NCBI RefSeq assembly: GCF_002154725.1 | Contig: NZ_MTAW01000145.1 | Span: forward strand, 89,104-153,103 | DNA length: 64,000 bases | Direction: 5' to 3' | DNA from: Nostoc sp. 106C | GTDB taxonomy: Bacteria > Cyanobacteriota > Cyanobacteriia > Cyanobacteriales > Nostocaceae | Part shown: positions 18,102-25,900 of the stretch, piece by piece | How positions within the stretch are numbered: position 1 is the first letter of the stretch | How the letters are laid out: every line of letters starts with the position of its first letter | Notes under the pieces: generated by a model | Database searches by the model: none | Told to the model about the DNA's origin: nothing | Seen by the model: only the letters and a program-made list of their open reading frames with translations | Position numbers and translations under genes: made by a program

Positions 18102-18605
18102 TCATTGGTCATTTGTCCTTTGTTCAATCACGCCACTTGCTACCCTGCGGGAACGCTTACCCTAGCCTTCGGCAACCCCTTTGGGGAACGGGAACGGCTC
18201 CGCCGAACAGCGAACAAGCCGACGGTACTTCCTACAAGTCGGGGAACCCGTCCAACACAGTGGCTCCCCAATGCCCAATGTCTATTTCGTAACATCCCAC
18301 CATTACAACAAAAAATCAGTTCGGTTATCTCGCTACTTCTCGGCAACTGAACCGGAGATTTTAGCGTCACTATAGATATAGTTAGCACTCAAAGGAAATT
18401 GATTTTTTTGCCAAACATTCCACTTTGCCCTATAATTAGAAGATTTATCTGGGCTACTTTACTATCCAATAGATTTGTCGTATCATAATAAAAGTAGAAC
18501 TCATACTGACTTCATATTTTTACAGTTACTGCCAGTGACTGACGACAAGAAGAATTCTTGAAACCAGCCAGTGTATTTCTAAGAAACTACAAAATTTAGG
18601 AAGGG
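18102..18605. other. Non-coding stretch with GC-rich repetitive patch
   Basis: Between the ATPase and the sigma factor leader there is no gene. Bases 18126-18270 form a GC-rich patch with runs such as CCTGCGGGAACGC, TTCGGCAACCCCTTTGGGGAA and GAACGGCTCCGCCG, each a small dyad. This composition is unlike the flanking AT-rich DNA and matches dispersed palindromic repeats of Nostocales genomes. The open frames that cross it on both strands are by-products of its GC-richness. Confidence 0.6.
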
Positions 18606-18680
18606 TAGGGGAACCTATCTCAGGGATGTACCGTCTTTTCAACGGCTGTATAAATTGCTTGCTTATGGTGGTTCCCTATG
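18606..18680 (+). promoter_or_regulatory. Possible structured leader RNA of the sigma factor gene
   Basis: TAGGGGAACC (18606-18615) can pair with GGTTCCCTA (18670-18678) apart from one bulged G, closing a loop that holds an inner hairpin CCGT...ACGG (18631-18645). It lies 85-160 bases before the sigma factor ATG, so if the transcript starts upstream this would be a folded 5' leader. It matches no riboswitch I can name. Confidence 0.35.
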
Positions 18681-18764
18681 TTCCGTGATAGATGTAGTGC
18701 CTTTCCAAATCCGACTTAATTATTAAAGATTCATTGTGTTTACGGAGTAGAGGACAACGCACCA

Positions 18765-19748
18765 ATGCCTACTGTTAACACCCAAACCGAAAACCTAAAC
18801 ACCAAATTCACGGCTGATATGGTGCGAACCTATCTGCGGGAAATTGGTCGTGTGCCACTGTTAACCCGTGAGCAAGAGATTGTTTTCGGGAAGCAGGTGC
18901 AACAAATGATGACACTACTAGACGCTAAAGAGGCTTTGGCGAAAAAACTGCACCGCGAACCGAGTTCATCAGAGTGGGCCGACCATGTTCGCCAATCAGA
19001 AACCGATGTGAAGCAGACAGTCGCCCAAGGTAAACGGGCAAAGCAAAAGATGATTGAGGCGAATCTTCGCTTGGTAGTCGCTATTGCGAAAAAATACCAA
19101 AAACGGAACATGGAGTTTCTGGATTTGATCCAAGAGGGAACTCTAGGATTAGAAAGGGGTGTAGAGAAATTTGACCCGACACGGGGATATAAGTTTTCTA
19201 CCTATGCCTACTGGTGGATTCGTCAAGCAATTACTAGAGCGATCGCTCAACAAGGGCGTACAATTCGTTTACCGATCCACATTACTGAGAAGCTCAACAA
19301 AATCAAGAAAGTACAGCGAGAACTAGCACAAAAGTTAGGGCGATCGCCCAATCCTGCGGAAATTGCCCAAGAACTAGAGCTAGAGCCTGTGCAAATCCGC
19401 GAGTACTTGAATATGGCACGTCAGCCAGTTTCTTTGGATGTGCGAGTGGGTGATAACCAGGATACCGAGCTGCAAGAAATGCTAGAAGATGACGGCCCTT
19501 CACCAGAATATTACACCACCCAGGAATTCTTGCGGCAAGACCTAAACACCTTATTGGCAGAACTAACTCCCCAACAGCGAGAAGTTTTAGCTCTGCGTTT
19601 TGGTTTAGAAGATGGCAATGAAATGTCATTGGCAAAAGTAGGCGAAAGATTAAATCTTAGCCGCGAACGTGTCCGCCAGTTAGAGCATCAAGCGCTAGCT
19701 CATCTACGTCGTCGTCGAGCCAATGTCAAAGAGTATGTTGCCAGCTAA
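18765..19748 (+). CDS. Group 2 RNA polymerase sigma factor (SigB/SigC/SigD type)
   Basis: A 327-residue non-essential-type sigma-70 factor that redirects RNA polymerase under stress, nutrient or light signals. Visible regions: 1.2 ([21 protein letters not shown], about 18-38), 2 ([17 protein letters not shown], then [17 protein letters not shown]), 3 ([20 protein letters not shown]) and 4 ([17 protein letters not shown] with the helix-turn-helix [19 protein letters not shown]). Region 1.1 is missing, as expected for group 2. The N-terminal wording is closest to cyanobacterial SigB-like proteins, but several paralogues exist in each genome, so I leave the symbol empty. It ends before a clear terminator. 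Confidence 0.92.
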   Translation: MPTVNTQTENLNTKFTADMVRTYLREIGRVPLLTREQEIVFGKQVQQMMTLLDAKEALAKKLHREPSSSEWADHVRQSETDVKQTVAQGKRAKQKMIEANLRLVVAIAKKYQKRNMEFLDLIQEGTLGLERGVEKFDPTRGYKFSTYAYWWIRQAITRAIAQQGRTIRLPIHITEKLNKIKKVQRELAQKLGRSPNPAEIAQELELEPVQIREYLNMARQPVSLDVRVGDNQDTELQEMLEDDGPSPEYYTTQEFLRQDLNTLLAELTPQQREVLALRFGLEDGNEMSLAKVGERLNLSRERVRQLEHQALAHLRRRRANVKEYVAS

Positions 19749-19775
19749 AAGCCAACTGCTTTTAATTAAAAGTGA

Positions 19776-19804
19776 GCCTCCTGAAATCAGGGGGCAATTT
19801 TTTT
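19776..19804 (+). terminator. Rho-independent terminator of the sigma factor gene
   Basis: GCCTCCTGA and TCAGGGGGC form a stem with an AA loop and lead into AATTTTTTT, 28 bases after the stop codon. Confidence 0.85.
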
Positions 19805-19842
19805 GTCATTTGTTATTAGTCATTTGTCATTAGTCATTTCTT
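19803..19842. repeat. Heptamer-type short repeats
   Basis: TTTGTCA, TTAGTCA and related 7-base units follow each other between the sigma factor terminator and the convergent metallophosphoesterase gene. Confidence 0.55.
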
Positions 19843-19864
19843 CCCCTGCTCCCCCTCATCTCGC

Positions 19865-20776
19865 TTAAGCCAGAGTATGTTGGTCAACTTGTGTGTCATG
19901 ACCAGGAGCAAATTCCACTGTGCGGAATCCCAACGCCGCTAGCAAGTTATTTTCTGGCAACTTGACAGGAGCAGGCTGTTCTCCATTTCCGGGAGCAGGT
20001 AGTGGATAAGCTGTCGATGCAGCAGTAGAAAAGCGGATATTTCCTTCCGAATGCTGAATGACTTGATGGATATGACCATTCAGTACGGTTACAGATGAGA
20101 ACCGGGACAATAACGAAAGTGCTTTAGCCGAATCTGCTGTTGCCCAACCCCACTTGGGGTAAAGGTCATAAAGGGGAATATGACTAAATATAACTAAAGG
20201 AGTGTCGCGTTTTTGTGCTGCCAGGTCTTTGGCTAGTAAGTCTAGTTGTGCTTGACCAAGTTTACCTTTTCCTGTTTCACCAAAATCAAGCACGTTAGTT
20301 AGAGATACAAAATGCACACCAGAGTGATCCCACGACTGCAATCCTTCTTTTTTATCCCTTTGGTTGAAAGCTTCAGAGTAAGCTTTACCGCGATCGCCTA
20401 TTGTATCGTGTTCCCCTGGCAGTGTGAACAGTGGTGCTTTCAGTTGTGACAGAATTTGTTTAGCTTGATCGAACTCCGCAGGCTTAGAAAGGTGGCTTAT
20501 GTCACCTGTATGCACTACAAATGCTGGTGGTGTCGGTAATGAATTGATCGCACTGATTGCTTTCTGGAGAGTTTCTGTAACATGCTCGTTTGCTGGCTTA
20601 TGAAAACCAATGTGAGTATCGCTAATTTGTACAAATGATAGCGAGGTGGAATTTAAGCGTTTTTTATCTGTAATTTCGCTGATATTACATGAGCTTAATA
20701 AGCCATTGCCACCAACAGCCCACAAGATACCCAGACCAGTCCAACCGACATGATTAATGAAGTTTCTACGTTTCAT
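19865..20776 (-). CDS. Tat-exported metallophosphoesterase
   Basis: About 303 residues with a calcineurin-like phosphoesterase domain that should bind two metal ions and hydrolyse phosphoesters. Metal motifs in order are DTHIGFH, GDISHL, GEHD (in place of GNHD), SHIPLY and GHIH. The N-terminus MKRRNFINHVG with a hydrophobic stretch and LLSSC looks like a twin-arginine signal that may also be lipidated. I choose the ATG at 20776 because GAGAGG precedes it at good distance; the ATG four codons earlier has a ribosome binding site only two bases away. It overlaps the cupredoxin gene by 11 bases, so the two are coupled. The substrate is unknown; purple-acid-type or cyclic-nucleotide phosphodiesterases are possible relatives. 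Confidence 0.85.
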   Translation of the reverse strand: MKRRNFINHVGWTGLGILWAVGGNGLLSSCNISEITDKKRLNSTSLSFVQISDTHIGFHKPANEHVTETLQKAISAINSLPTPPAFVVHTGDISHLSKPAEFDQAKQILSQLKAPLFTLPGEHDTIGDRGKAYSEAFNQRDKKEGLQSWDHSGVHFVSLTNVLDFGETGKGKLGQAQLDLLAKDLAAQKRDTPLVIFSHIPLYDLYPKWGWATADSAKALSLLSRFSSVTVLNGHIHQVIQHSEGNIRFSTAASTAYPLPAPGNGEQPAPVKLPENNLLAALGFRTVEFAPGHDTQVDQHTLA

Positions 20777-21206
20777 TTTTCCTCTCATTGCCTCCGGCGG
20801 AAGTTACAGTAACTGTCCCTTTCATGAAGGGATGAATGGCACAAATATAAGGAAAGGTTCCAGACTTAGCGAAGGTATGCGTCCAAGCCTCTTCTGTATC
20901 AAGCGCTTTAGAATCAAAGGAGCCATCTGTTGCCGTGACGGTGTGCGGTTCTTCATCGCTGTTGGCAAACTTTACGGTTTCGCCAACGTTAATTTTTAGG
21001 GTTGTCGGTTCAAATTTGAAATTGTGAATTTTGACATTTGCATTTGCTTTTTGGGTACTTACTTTTTCTGATTCTAGAGGTTTATTAGTTGTTACCTTTG
21101 GTTGATTCAGAGGCTTTGTAGATTGAGGGTTACAACCATAGAGATGCAACAAAGTCACTAGCAATGCAGAAGCAAATGCTACTACTATGTATGAACGATA
21201 TTTCAT
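20766..21206 (-). CDS. Cupredoxin-domain lipoprotein (plastocyanin-like)
   Basis: A 146-residue blue-copper-type protein. The signal peptide ends in lipobox LYGC (about residues 26-29), so it should be lipid-anchored outside the cytoplasm. The mature domain opens with VKIHNFKFEPTTLKINVGETV and shows all four type 1 copper ligands in the usual spacing: His in EPHTVTA, then Cys, His and Met in YICAIHPFMKG. It is not the photosynthetic plastocyanin itself but a related electron carrier or copper-binding protein. It lies between a PepSY-like membrane protein gene and the Tat metallophosphoesterase, all on the minus strand. Confidence 0.88.
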   Translation of the reverse strand: MKYRSYIVVAFASALLVTLLHLYGCNPQSTKPLNQPKVTTNKPLESEKVSTQKANANVKIHNFKFEPTTLKINVGETVKFANSDEEPHTVTATDGSFDSKALDTEEAWTHTFAKSGTFPYICAIHPFMKGTVTVTSAGGNERKNET

Positions 21207-21266
21207 AGCTGATAATGAGGTAAATAGAGTTAGCGATAATCACGCCAAAAGCGCACTACCCTTTGG

Positions 21267-21551
21267 TTAATCGCCCACTTTTCTTGGCTTATAAAGTTGA
21301 GAAAATAGACCAGTCATACTCAGACCAGTCACTAGTAAGCCGATTAATCCCAAGCCATGCAAGATGGGATAAATTCCTGCCAGTCCAAAGATTTCGCCAG
21401 TATGAACTTTGAGGAGAAATCCAGTTAACTCTGGTTGATGGAACCATTGGTCTGTTAATGTCATGCTGATACCAGTCACGATGGAAACAGTCAAAGGTAG
21501 AAAGACTGCGATCGCGATCGTGCGATGATATTTACGAAAGGCTCGTTTCAT
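21267..21551 (-). CDS. Small PepSY-associated membrane protein
   Basis: A 94-residue protein with two membrane spans (about residues 8-32 and 58-82), of the PepSY-associated TM type. ATG at 21551 is chosen because AAAGGAG lies seven bases upstream; a TTG 14 codons earlier is less likely. The start MKRAFRKYHRTIAI, the loop DQWFHQPE and the second span with HGLGLIGLLVTGLSMTG resemble pieces of larger PepSY membrane proteins tied to iron, copper or heme reduction at the membrane. Histidines near the spans could hold a heme. It is much shorter than full PepSY proteins and may work with the neighbouring cupredoxin. Confidence 0.7.
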   Translation of the reverse strand: MKRAFRKYHRTIAIAVFLPLTVSIVTGISMTLTDQWFHQPELTGFLLKVHTGEIFGLAGIYPILHGLGLIGLLVTGLSMTGLFSQLYKPRKVGD

Positions 21552-21645
21552 GGGCAAACTCCTTTGAAAGAGTGAGTAAGGAAAAGAACTCAAGCTGATC
21601 GACCGGATTCTTAATTCCCCAAAAGTCTTTTAAAAAATCGATTCT

Positions 21646-22011
21646 CTAGTCTCGATCGAGCATCGTTAGATACCCTTCAACTGCTCTGAGATAGCTTTTA
21701 TCGGCTAGAGTCTGTTCAGGGAGCCGATTAGTCTTGACTGCACTCTGAACAACATCTTTAGCGCTAATTCTCCCCAATTGGTAAGCCAATATGAGGGAAT
21801 TGTTACTAGGAATATCTTGGGCGCGGAAGTAACCTCGATAAGCTAGATAAACGAGATCGAAAGGTGTTAACTGACTGGTAGAAGCTTTGTTTGTCACGTT
21901 AGCGTTAAATGTCGTTAACTGAGGCTGCGATAACGTTTGAGCGTTTACAGCAGGTGCGATGGCTGTAGACATAAATACAGCCGATAAACTAGCAAGAATA
22001 AATTGTTTCAT
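21646..22011 (-). CDS. Hypothetical secreted protein
   Basis: A 121-residue protein with a clear Sec signal peptide (MKQFILASLSAVFMSTAIA, cleavage likely after VNA-Q). The mature part of about 95 residues is predicted helical, with TPFDLVYLAYRGYFRAQDIP and a later DKSYLRAVEGYLTMLDRD. I do not recognise the family. It is the first gene of the minus-strand run that includes the PepSY-like protein, the cupredoxin and the metallophosphoesterase, and so may share their control. Confidence 0.7.
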   Translation of the reverse strand: MKQFILASLSAVFMSTAIAPAVNAQTLSQPQLTTFNANVTNKASTSQLTPFDLVYLAYRGYFRAQDIPSNNSLILAYQLGRISAKDVVQSAVKTNRLPEQTLADKSYLRAVEGYLTMLDRD

Positions 22012-22384
22012 TGCTCAACTTCCTATTTAAATCAAGTAGGAGTTACGTAGTAGTCTGTCAAGATAAAAATGATGGACTGTAGTGCGGGCATCTTGCCCGC
22101 GTGAGCGAGACGCTCACACTACCAAAAATCTCTCAAAACAAAATTGACAGACTAGTAGTTAAATTTGTAGTAGCCAAGCTGTTAACTTAAATCTCTAGAT
22201 AATGTTCAGTTAACTCAACTTAGTCATCTCTATCTTTAAAGACGAATGTGCTGGGATTTTGGATTTAAATTGGATTTAAATTATTTGGTAGTATTTATTC
22301 AGGCAGGTTCGAGATAAATCCAATCCACTCCAGCAATCGTCTTAATAGATAAAGGGAATTCCGTTATGTTTTGAGAAAGACGCT
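22012..22384. other. Divergent intergenic stretch between secreted-protein and ECF sigma genes
   Basis: This 373-base region separates two divergent units and must hold their promoters. A MITE fills 22051-22154. Closer to the ECF gene there is a direct repeat of TGGATTTAAAT at about 22259-22281, which may be a binding site or slipped repeat. No gene is seen. Confidence 0.55.
22051..22154. mobile_element. MITE with perfect 11-bp terminal inverted repeats
   Basis: TAGTCTGTCAA (22051-22061) and TTGACAGACTA (22144-22154) are perfect inverted ends of a 104-base unit. GTAG flanks it directly on both sides, which fits a 4-bp target duplication. Inside, two hairpins stand in a row: GCGGGCA-TGCCCGC and GTGAGCG-CGCTCAC, bounded by GTAGTG and CACTAC (22079-22122). 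No open frame is present, so movement would need a transposase in trans. Confidence 0.7.
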
Positions 22385-23035
22385 GTGAAACAAGGATTGG
22401 AAGCGACTCTAAAATTACCTGCTCAGGTTTATTATCAAAAACGCATGGAGCCTAGTTCTTTTCATGACAAGCCTCAAGCTCCCCCGTCGTTAACGGATGC
22501 AGAGCTATTTCAGGCACTGAAAACCAGGCAACCTTCGGCGTTGGCTATTCTTTACGATCGCTACGGTAGTCTTATCTATGGGGTAGCACTCAAAGTTTTG
22601 AAAAATTCTCAAGAAGCAGAAGACTTGACCCAAGAAATTTTTCTGGCTCTGTGGCGTAATCCTAGCTACAATCTCGACCATAACTATTTCATCAGATATC
22701 TAATTACCATGACTCGCTCACGAGCGATCGACAAACTTCGTTCTCGTGGGAGAAACTTAAAACTCCTGGAACGCTGGGGTCAAATAGAACGGCAAGAAAC
22801 AGACTCTTCTACTCCTTTTGAGCAGGCTTCCTATCAAGAGCGTTCCCAGCACGTTCGCTCTGCCTTAGCACAACTTCCCCAAGAACAACGTCAGGTATTA
22901 GAGATGGCTTATGATGAAGGACTCAGCCAATCGGAAATCACCCAAAAACTAAATATCCCTTTAGGGACAGTCAAAACTCGAACCCGTCAGGGTCTGCTGA
23001 AACTGAAGCAAATCCTACGAGATTCAATTGGATAG
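22385..23035 (+). CDS. ECF-type RNA polymerase sigma factor
   Basis: A 216-residue group 4 (extracytoplasmic function) sigma factor. Region 2 reads ILYDRYGSLIYGVALKVLKN followed by EAEDLTQEIFLALW; region 4 reads LAQLPQEQRQVLEMAYDEG with the helix-turn-helix SQSEITQKLNIPLGTVKTRT. No regions 1 or 3 are present. The start is uncertain: GTG at 22385 gives the full frame, while ATG at about 22445 would remove 20 residues before any conserved part. The anti-sigma gene follows 7 bases after the stop, so the pair is an operon, and the sigma factor is presumably held inactive by that membrane protein. Confidence 0.92.
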   Translation: MKQGLEATLKLPAQVYYQKRMEPSSFHDKPQAPPSLTDAELFQALKTRQPSALAILYDRYGSLIYGVALKVLKNSQEAEDLTQEIFLALWRNPSYNLDHNYFIRYLITMTRSRAIDKLRSRGRNLKLLERWGQIERQETDSSTPFEQASYQERSQHVRSALAQLPQEQRQVLEMAYDEGLSQSEITQKLNIPLGTVKTRTRQGLLKLKQILRDSIG

Positions 23036-23042
23036 TTGCACT

Positions 23043-23765
23043 ATGAATAAATCTTCAACTCCTGAGTACTTAGAAGAATTAGCAGCAGGTTATGTCATAG
23101 GTGACCTCGACCCCGAAGAAGCTGAGGAATTTAAGCGACTGCTCGCAGAAAATCCGGAATTGCTCGCAGAGGTGAACCATCTACAAGAAGTAATGGGACA
23201 GATGGTTTATGGGCTAAATGAAGTAGAGCCTCCGCCACATCTTCGTTCAGCTATCCTCGAAGCTGCGGAAATTCCAGCTAACCCTACCCCAGTAGTCAAA
23301 CGCTCTCCTTTACCGTGGAGTAAAATTGTTGCAAGTATTGCCGTGCTGTTAGTTCTGGTTTTAGGCTGGGAAAATTATCGCTTGCGCCAAGATCTGAGTA
23401 TTGCCGAAAACGTAACTACACTACTCGAAAGTTCTGAAACTCGTCTTTTCTCCCTGAGAGGCATGGACATAGCAAATACTGCCTCTGGCAGGATAATCAT
23501 GAATCCTGAGCAACAAAAAATCGCTGTATTCATCCATAATCTTCCTGCTCCGCCTGTAGGACGTGTTTATCGGCTCTGGGCAGTGGTTGACAATGAAAAG
23601 ATACCTTGCGGACAGTTAAGCTCTCATCCGCAGTTCATGGTTTTAGACAAACTTTCTATTCCCCCCGACCTTTATTCGGATATATCAGGGTTAATTATTA
23701 CCTTAGAATCATCCCCAACCAACTCAGATCCTGTAGGACAGGTGGTGATGAAAAGCATTCTGTAG
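23043..23765 (+). CDS. Membrane-bound anti-sigma factor (RskA family)
   Basis: A 240-residue regulator partnered with the ECF sigma factor directly upstream. ATG at 23043 is used; an in-frame TTG at 23028 would overlap the sigma gene. The cytoplasmic N-terminal part (about 1-80) has the anti-sigma helix block LEELAAGYVIGDLDPEEAEEF. A single membrane span lies near residues 92-110. The outer part (about 125-240) is an RskA C-terminal domain, with strands such as GRVYRLWAVVDNEKIPCG. No zinc-binding HxxxCxxC motif is seen, so it is not a ZAS-type anti-sigma factor. Signals at the cell envelope would release the sigma factor. Confidence 0.88.
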   Translation: MNKSSTPEYLEELAAGYVIGDLDPEEAEEFKRLLAENPELLAEVNHLQEVMGQMVYGLNEVEPPPHLRSAILEAAEIPANPTPVVKRSPLPWSKIVASIAVLLVLVLGWENYRLRQDLSIAENVTTLLESSETRLFSLRGMDIANTASGRIIMNPEQQKIAVFIHNLPAPPVGRVYRLWAVVDNEKIPCGQLSSHPQFMVLDKLSIPPDLYSDISGLIITLESSPTNSDPVGQVVMKSIL

Positions 23766-23791
23766 CTATCCTTATAGTCCTGCTACCCGAT

Positions 23792-24409
23792 CTACTTGGC
23801 GTTATTAATTATCAAGTTGGTCATGGTATCAATCAAGCGATCGCTTGCCATCGGTAAAATATCCTTACCATGCATCACATCTTGAGTGATATGGAAATAA
23901 ACCAATGATCCGAGCATAATCCTGGCTGTAGCTTCTGGGTCAGGTATATTAAGTTCTGGATGCGTTGCCAAGTATTGACTGAGGGTTTCAAGTACAGGCT
24001 TAGTCATGGCACGCACACAAATCTGCGCTAACTCCGGAAAACGACCAGACTCCCCTATGATCACTCGCATAAATGCACAGTGTTCATCGTCTTGAACCAT
24101 TAAATCTAATGCTTTAGTTCCTAACTGGCGCAATACATCTTTTGGTTCTCCTTCCAGGGGTACTGTACCAAAAATTAAGTTGAACTTCTTGCGTGTCAGT
24201 TGTTCGATTAAGACTTTAAATAGCCCTTCTTTATCTTGAAAGTGGCTGTAGACTGTTGCTTTAGAAACACCCGCAGCTACCGCTACCTTATCCATGCTTG
24301 TGCCAGCATAGCCATGTTTGAGGAACTCCTGCATCGCTCCTTGCAGAATTTGTTCCACTTTATCAACGGAATTATCTCGATCTACTTCGTCAACTTTTAT
24401 GCGTGCCAT
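23792..24409 (-). CDS. TetR family transcriptional regulator
   Basis: A 205-residue repressor-type protein. The N-terminal TetR helix-turn-helix reads EFLKHGYAGTSMDKVAVAAG followed by VSKATVYSHFQDKEGLF (about residues 31-70). The C-terminal ligand domain (about 80-205) resembles the AefR-like type found in regulators of export systems. It is divergent from devBCA, and the shared 183-base intergenic region holds two palindromes, so it most likely represses that exporter and itself. The ligand is not known. Confidence 0.9.
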   Translation of the reverse strand: MARIKVDEVDRDNSVDKVEQILQGAMQEFLKHGYAGTSMDKVAVAAGVSKATVYSHFQDKEGLFKVLIEQLTRKKFNLIFGTVPLEGEPKDVLRQLGTKALDLMVQDDEHCAFMRVIIGESGRFPELAQICVRAMTKPVLETLSQYLATHPELNIPDPEATARIMLGSLVYFHITQDVMHGKDILPMASDRLIDTMTNLIINNAK

Positions 24410-24514
24410 TTATTAATTAACCTTTTTTATAAACAATTCTATAGATAATTCCAAATACTCTACGCTATTTCGGCTTTGTGAGGAATGGAGGATGAGGGGG
24501 ACAAATGACTCTTG

Positions 24515-24534
24515 ACTAAACTACTCAGTTTAGT
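24515..24534. promoter_or_regulatory. Probable operator 1 in the TetR/devB intergenic region
   Basis: ACTAAACT and AGTTTAGT are perfect 8-base inverted arms around a 4-base centre. The size and symmetry suit a TetR-type dimer. It lies about 60 bases before the devB start. Confidence 0.6.
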
Positions 24535-24546
24535 TTAGCATAGATT

Positions 24547-24565
24547 GAACTAGACGGTTTAGTTC
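24547..24565. promoter_or_regulatory. Probable operator 2 in the TetR/devB intergenic region
   Basis: GAACTA and TAGTTC are inverted around a 7-base centre, 12 bases after operator 1. The shared half-site TTTAGTT links the two dyads. Binding here would cover the likely promoter of devB. Confidence 0.55.
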
Positions 24566-24592
24566 AAGATACCGCCAACAAAGGGGAATACT

Positions 24593-25900
24593 ATGGCGCA
24601 AAACTGGAATTTAGCAGGTTTTCGAGCTTCCCAAACTATTTTTAAGTCACCAGCTATCCTGGCAATAATTACAGCTTTGGTTACAGCAGGAGCTAGTGTT
24701 TACGCGGTAACTAAGTTCCAGGCTGATTCTGGGAAAAAGCTAGAATCAGCAACGCCTATTCAACCAGTGGTAAAAACAGTAACCGCGTTGGGGCGCTTAG
24801 AACCCAATGGTGAAGTCATCAAACTATCTGCACCAACTGCTAATGAAGGAAATCGAGTAGAGCAACTGTTGGTGAAAGAAGGCGATCGCGTGAAAGTTGG
24901 GCAGGTAATTGCGATTATGGATAGTCGCGATCGCTTGCAAGCGAGTTTGGGTGAAGCACAAAGACAAGTACAAGTAGCTAAATCCCGGTTAGCGCAGGTA
25001 AAAGCTGGCGCAAAACAAGGAGAGATTGCAGCGCGTCAAGCTACTGTCAACCGTCTGCAAGTAGAACTAGAAGGAAGCATCAGAACCCAGCAAGCCACAA
25101 TTAATCGCTTAGAAGCAGAATTACAAGGACAACAACAAAGTTTACAAGCAACCGTAGCACGTGTCGCCGCCGAAAAGCGCAACGCCCAGGCTGATGTGCA
25201 ACGCTATGAAAGTTTATATAAAGAAGGTGCAATTTCCAATCAAGAAGTTGATCGTAGACGGCTGAGTGCAGAAACTTCTACCCAGCAGTTGATTGAAAGC
25301 CAAGCCACCAAAACTAGAACTGTCGCCACTTTACAACAGCAAATTAACGAAGCCAAAGCTAACCGCGACAAAACGATCGCCACTTTGCAACAACAAATAA
25401 ACGAAGCCAAAGCTACCCTTAATCAAACTGCGGAAGTTCGCCCCACAGATGTAGCCAACGCCCAAGCGGAAGTAGACAGCGCGCAAGCTAGCGTGGAGAA
25501 AATTCAAACACAACTAAATCAAGCATATATTCGCGCTCCTAAAGCAGGGCAAATTCTCAAAATTCATACACGTGCAGGAGAAACCGTTGGTAATGACGGG
25601 ATTGTGGAATTAGGCCAAACCGACCAGATGTATGCAGTAGCAGAAGTATACCAAAGTGATATTCATAAAGTGCGATCGGGGCAACGGGTAAGAGTAACTA
25701 GCGATTCTCTCCCTGGTGAGTTGCAGGGAACCGTTGATTGGATCGGGATGCAAGTACAACGGCAAAATGTAATTAACGCCGATCCTTCTAGCAATATTGA
25801 CGCCAGAGTAGTAGAAGTTCATGTCCGGCTAGATCAAGCATCCAGCGCCAAAGCCGCCCAGTTTACTAATTTACAAGTCAAGGCGGTGATTGAACAATGA
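24593..25900 (+). CDS. devB: ABC exporter membrane fusion protein, DevB/HlyD family
   Basis: A 435-residue periplasmic adaptor with one N-terminal membrane span (about 20-42). Downstream are a split lipoyl/barrel-sandwich domain (LGRLEPNGEVIKLSAP... and RAPKAGQILKIHTRAGE) and a long coiled-coil hairpin (about 115-300) with tandem TLQQQINEAKA repeats. It ends with a beta-barrel part. In heterocyst-forming cyanobacteria DevB joins DevCA to a TolC-like outer membrane protein for export of heterocyst glycolipids; paralogues such as HgdB serve other substrates. The start ATG at 24593 follows AAGGGG. Its stop overlaps the devC start by ATGA. Since several devBCA copies exist per genome, the precise substrate is uncertain. 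Confidence 0.88.
   Translation: MAQNWNLAGFRASQTIFKSPAILAIITALVTAGASVYAVTKFQADSGKKLESATPIQPVVKTVTALGRLEPNGEVIKLSAPTANEGNRVEQLLVKEGDRVKVGQVIAIMDSRDRLQASLGEAQRQVQVAKSRLAQVKAGAKQGEIAARQATVNRLQVELEGSIRTQQATINRLEAELQGQQQSLQATVARVAAEKRNAQADVQRYESLYKEGAISNQEVDRRRLSAETSTQQLIESQATKTRTVATLQQQINEAKANRDKTIATLQQQINEAKATLNQTAEVRPTDVANAQAEVDSAQASVEKIQTQLNQAYIRAPKAGQILKIHTRAGETVGNDGIVELGQTDQMYAVAEVYQSDIHKVRSGQRVRVTSDSLPGELQGTVDWIGMQVQRQNVINADPSSNIDARVVEVHVRLDQASSAKAAQFTNLQVKAVIEQ

Noticed and set aside
18105..18388. Three open frames on both strands after the HerA-like gene
   Set aside because: They are caused by the GC-rich palindromic patch; frames on both strands are open at once and no protein motif appears.
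22305..22330. tRNA T-loop-like GGTTCGAGATAAATCC
   Set aside because: No acceptor or anticodon arms fit around it.
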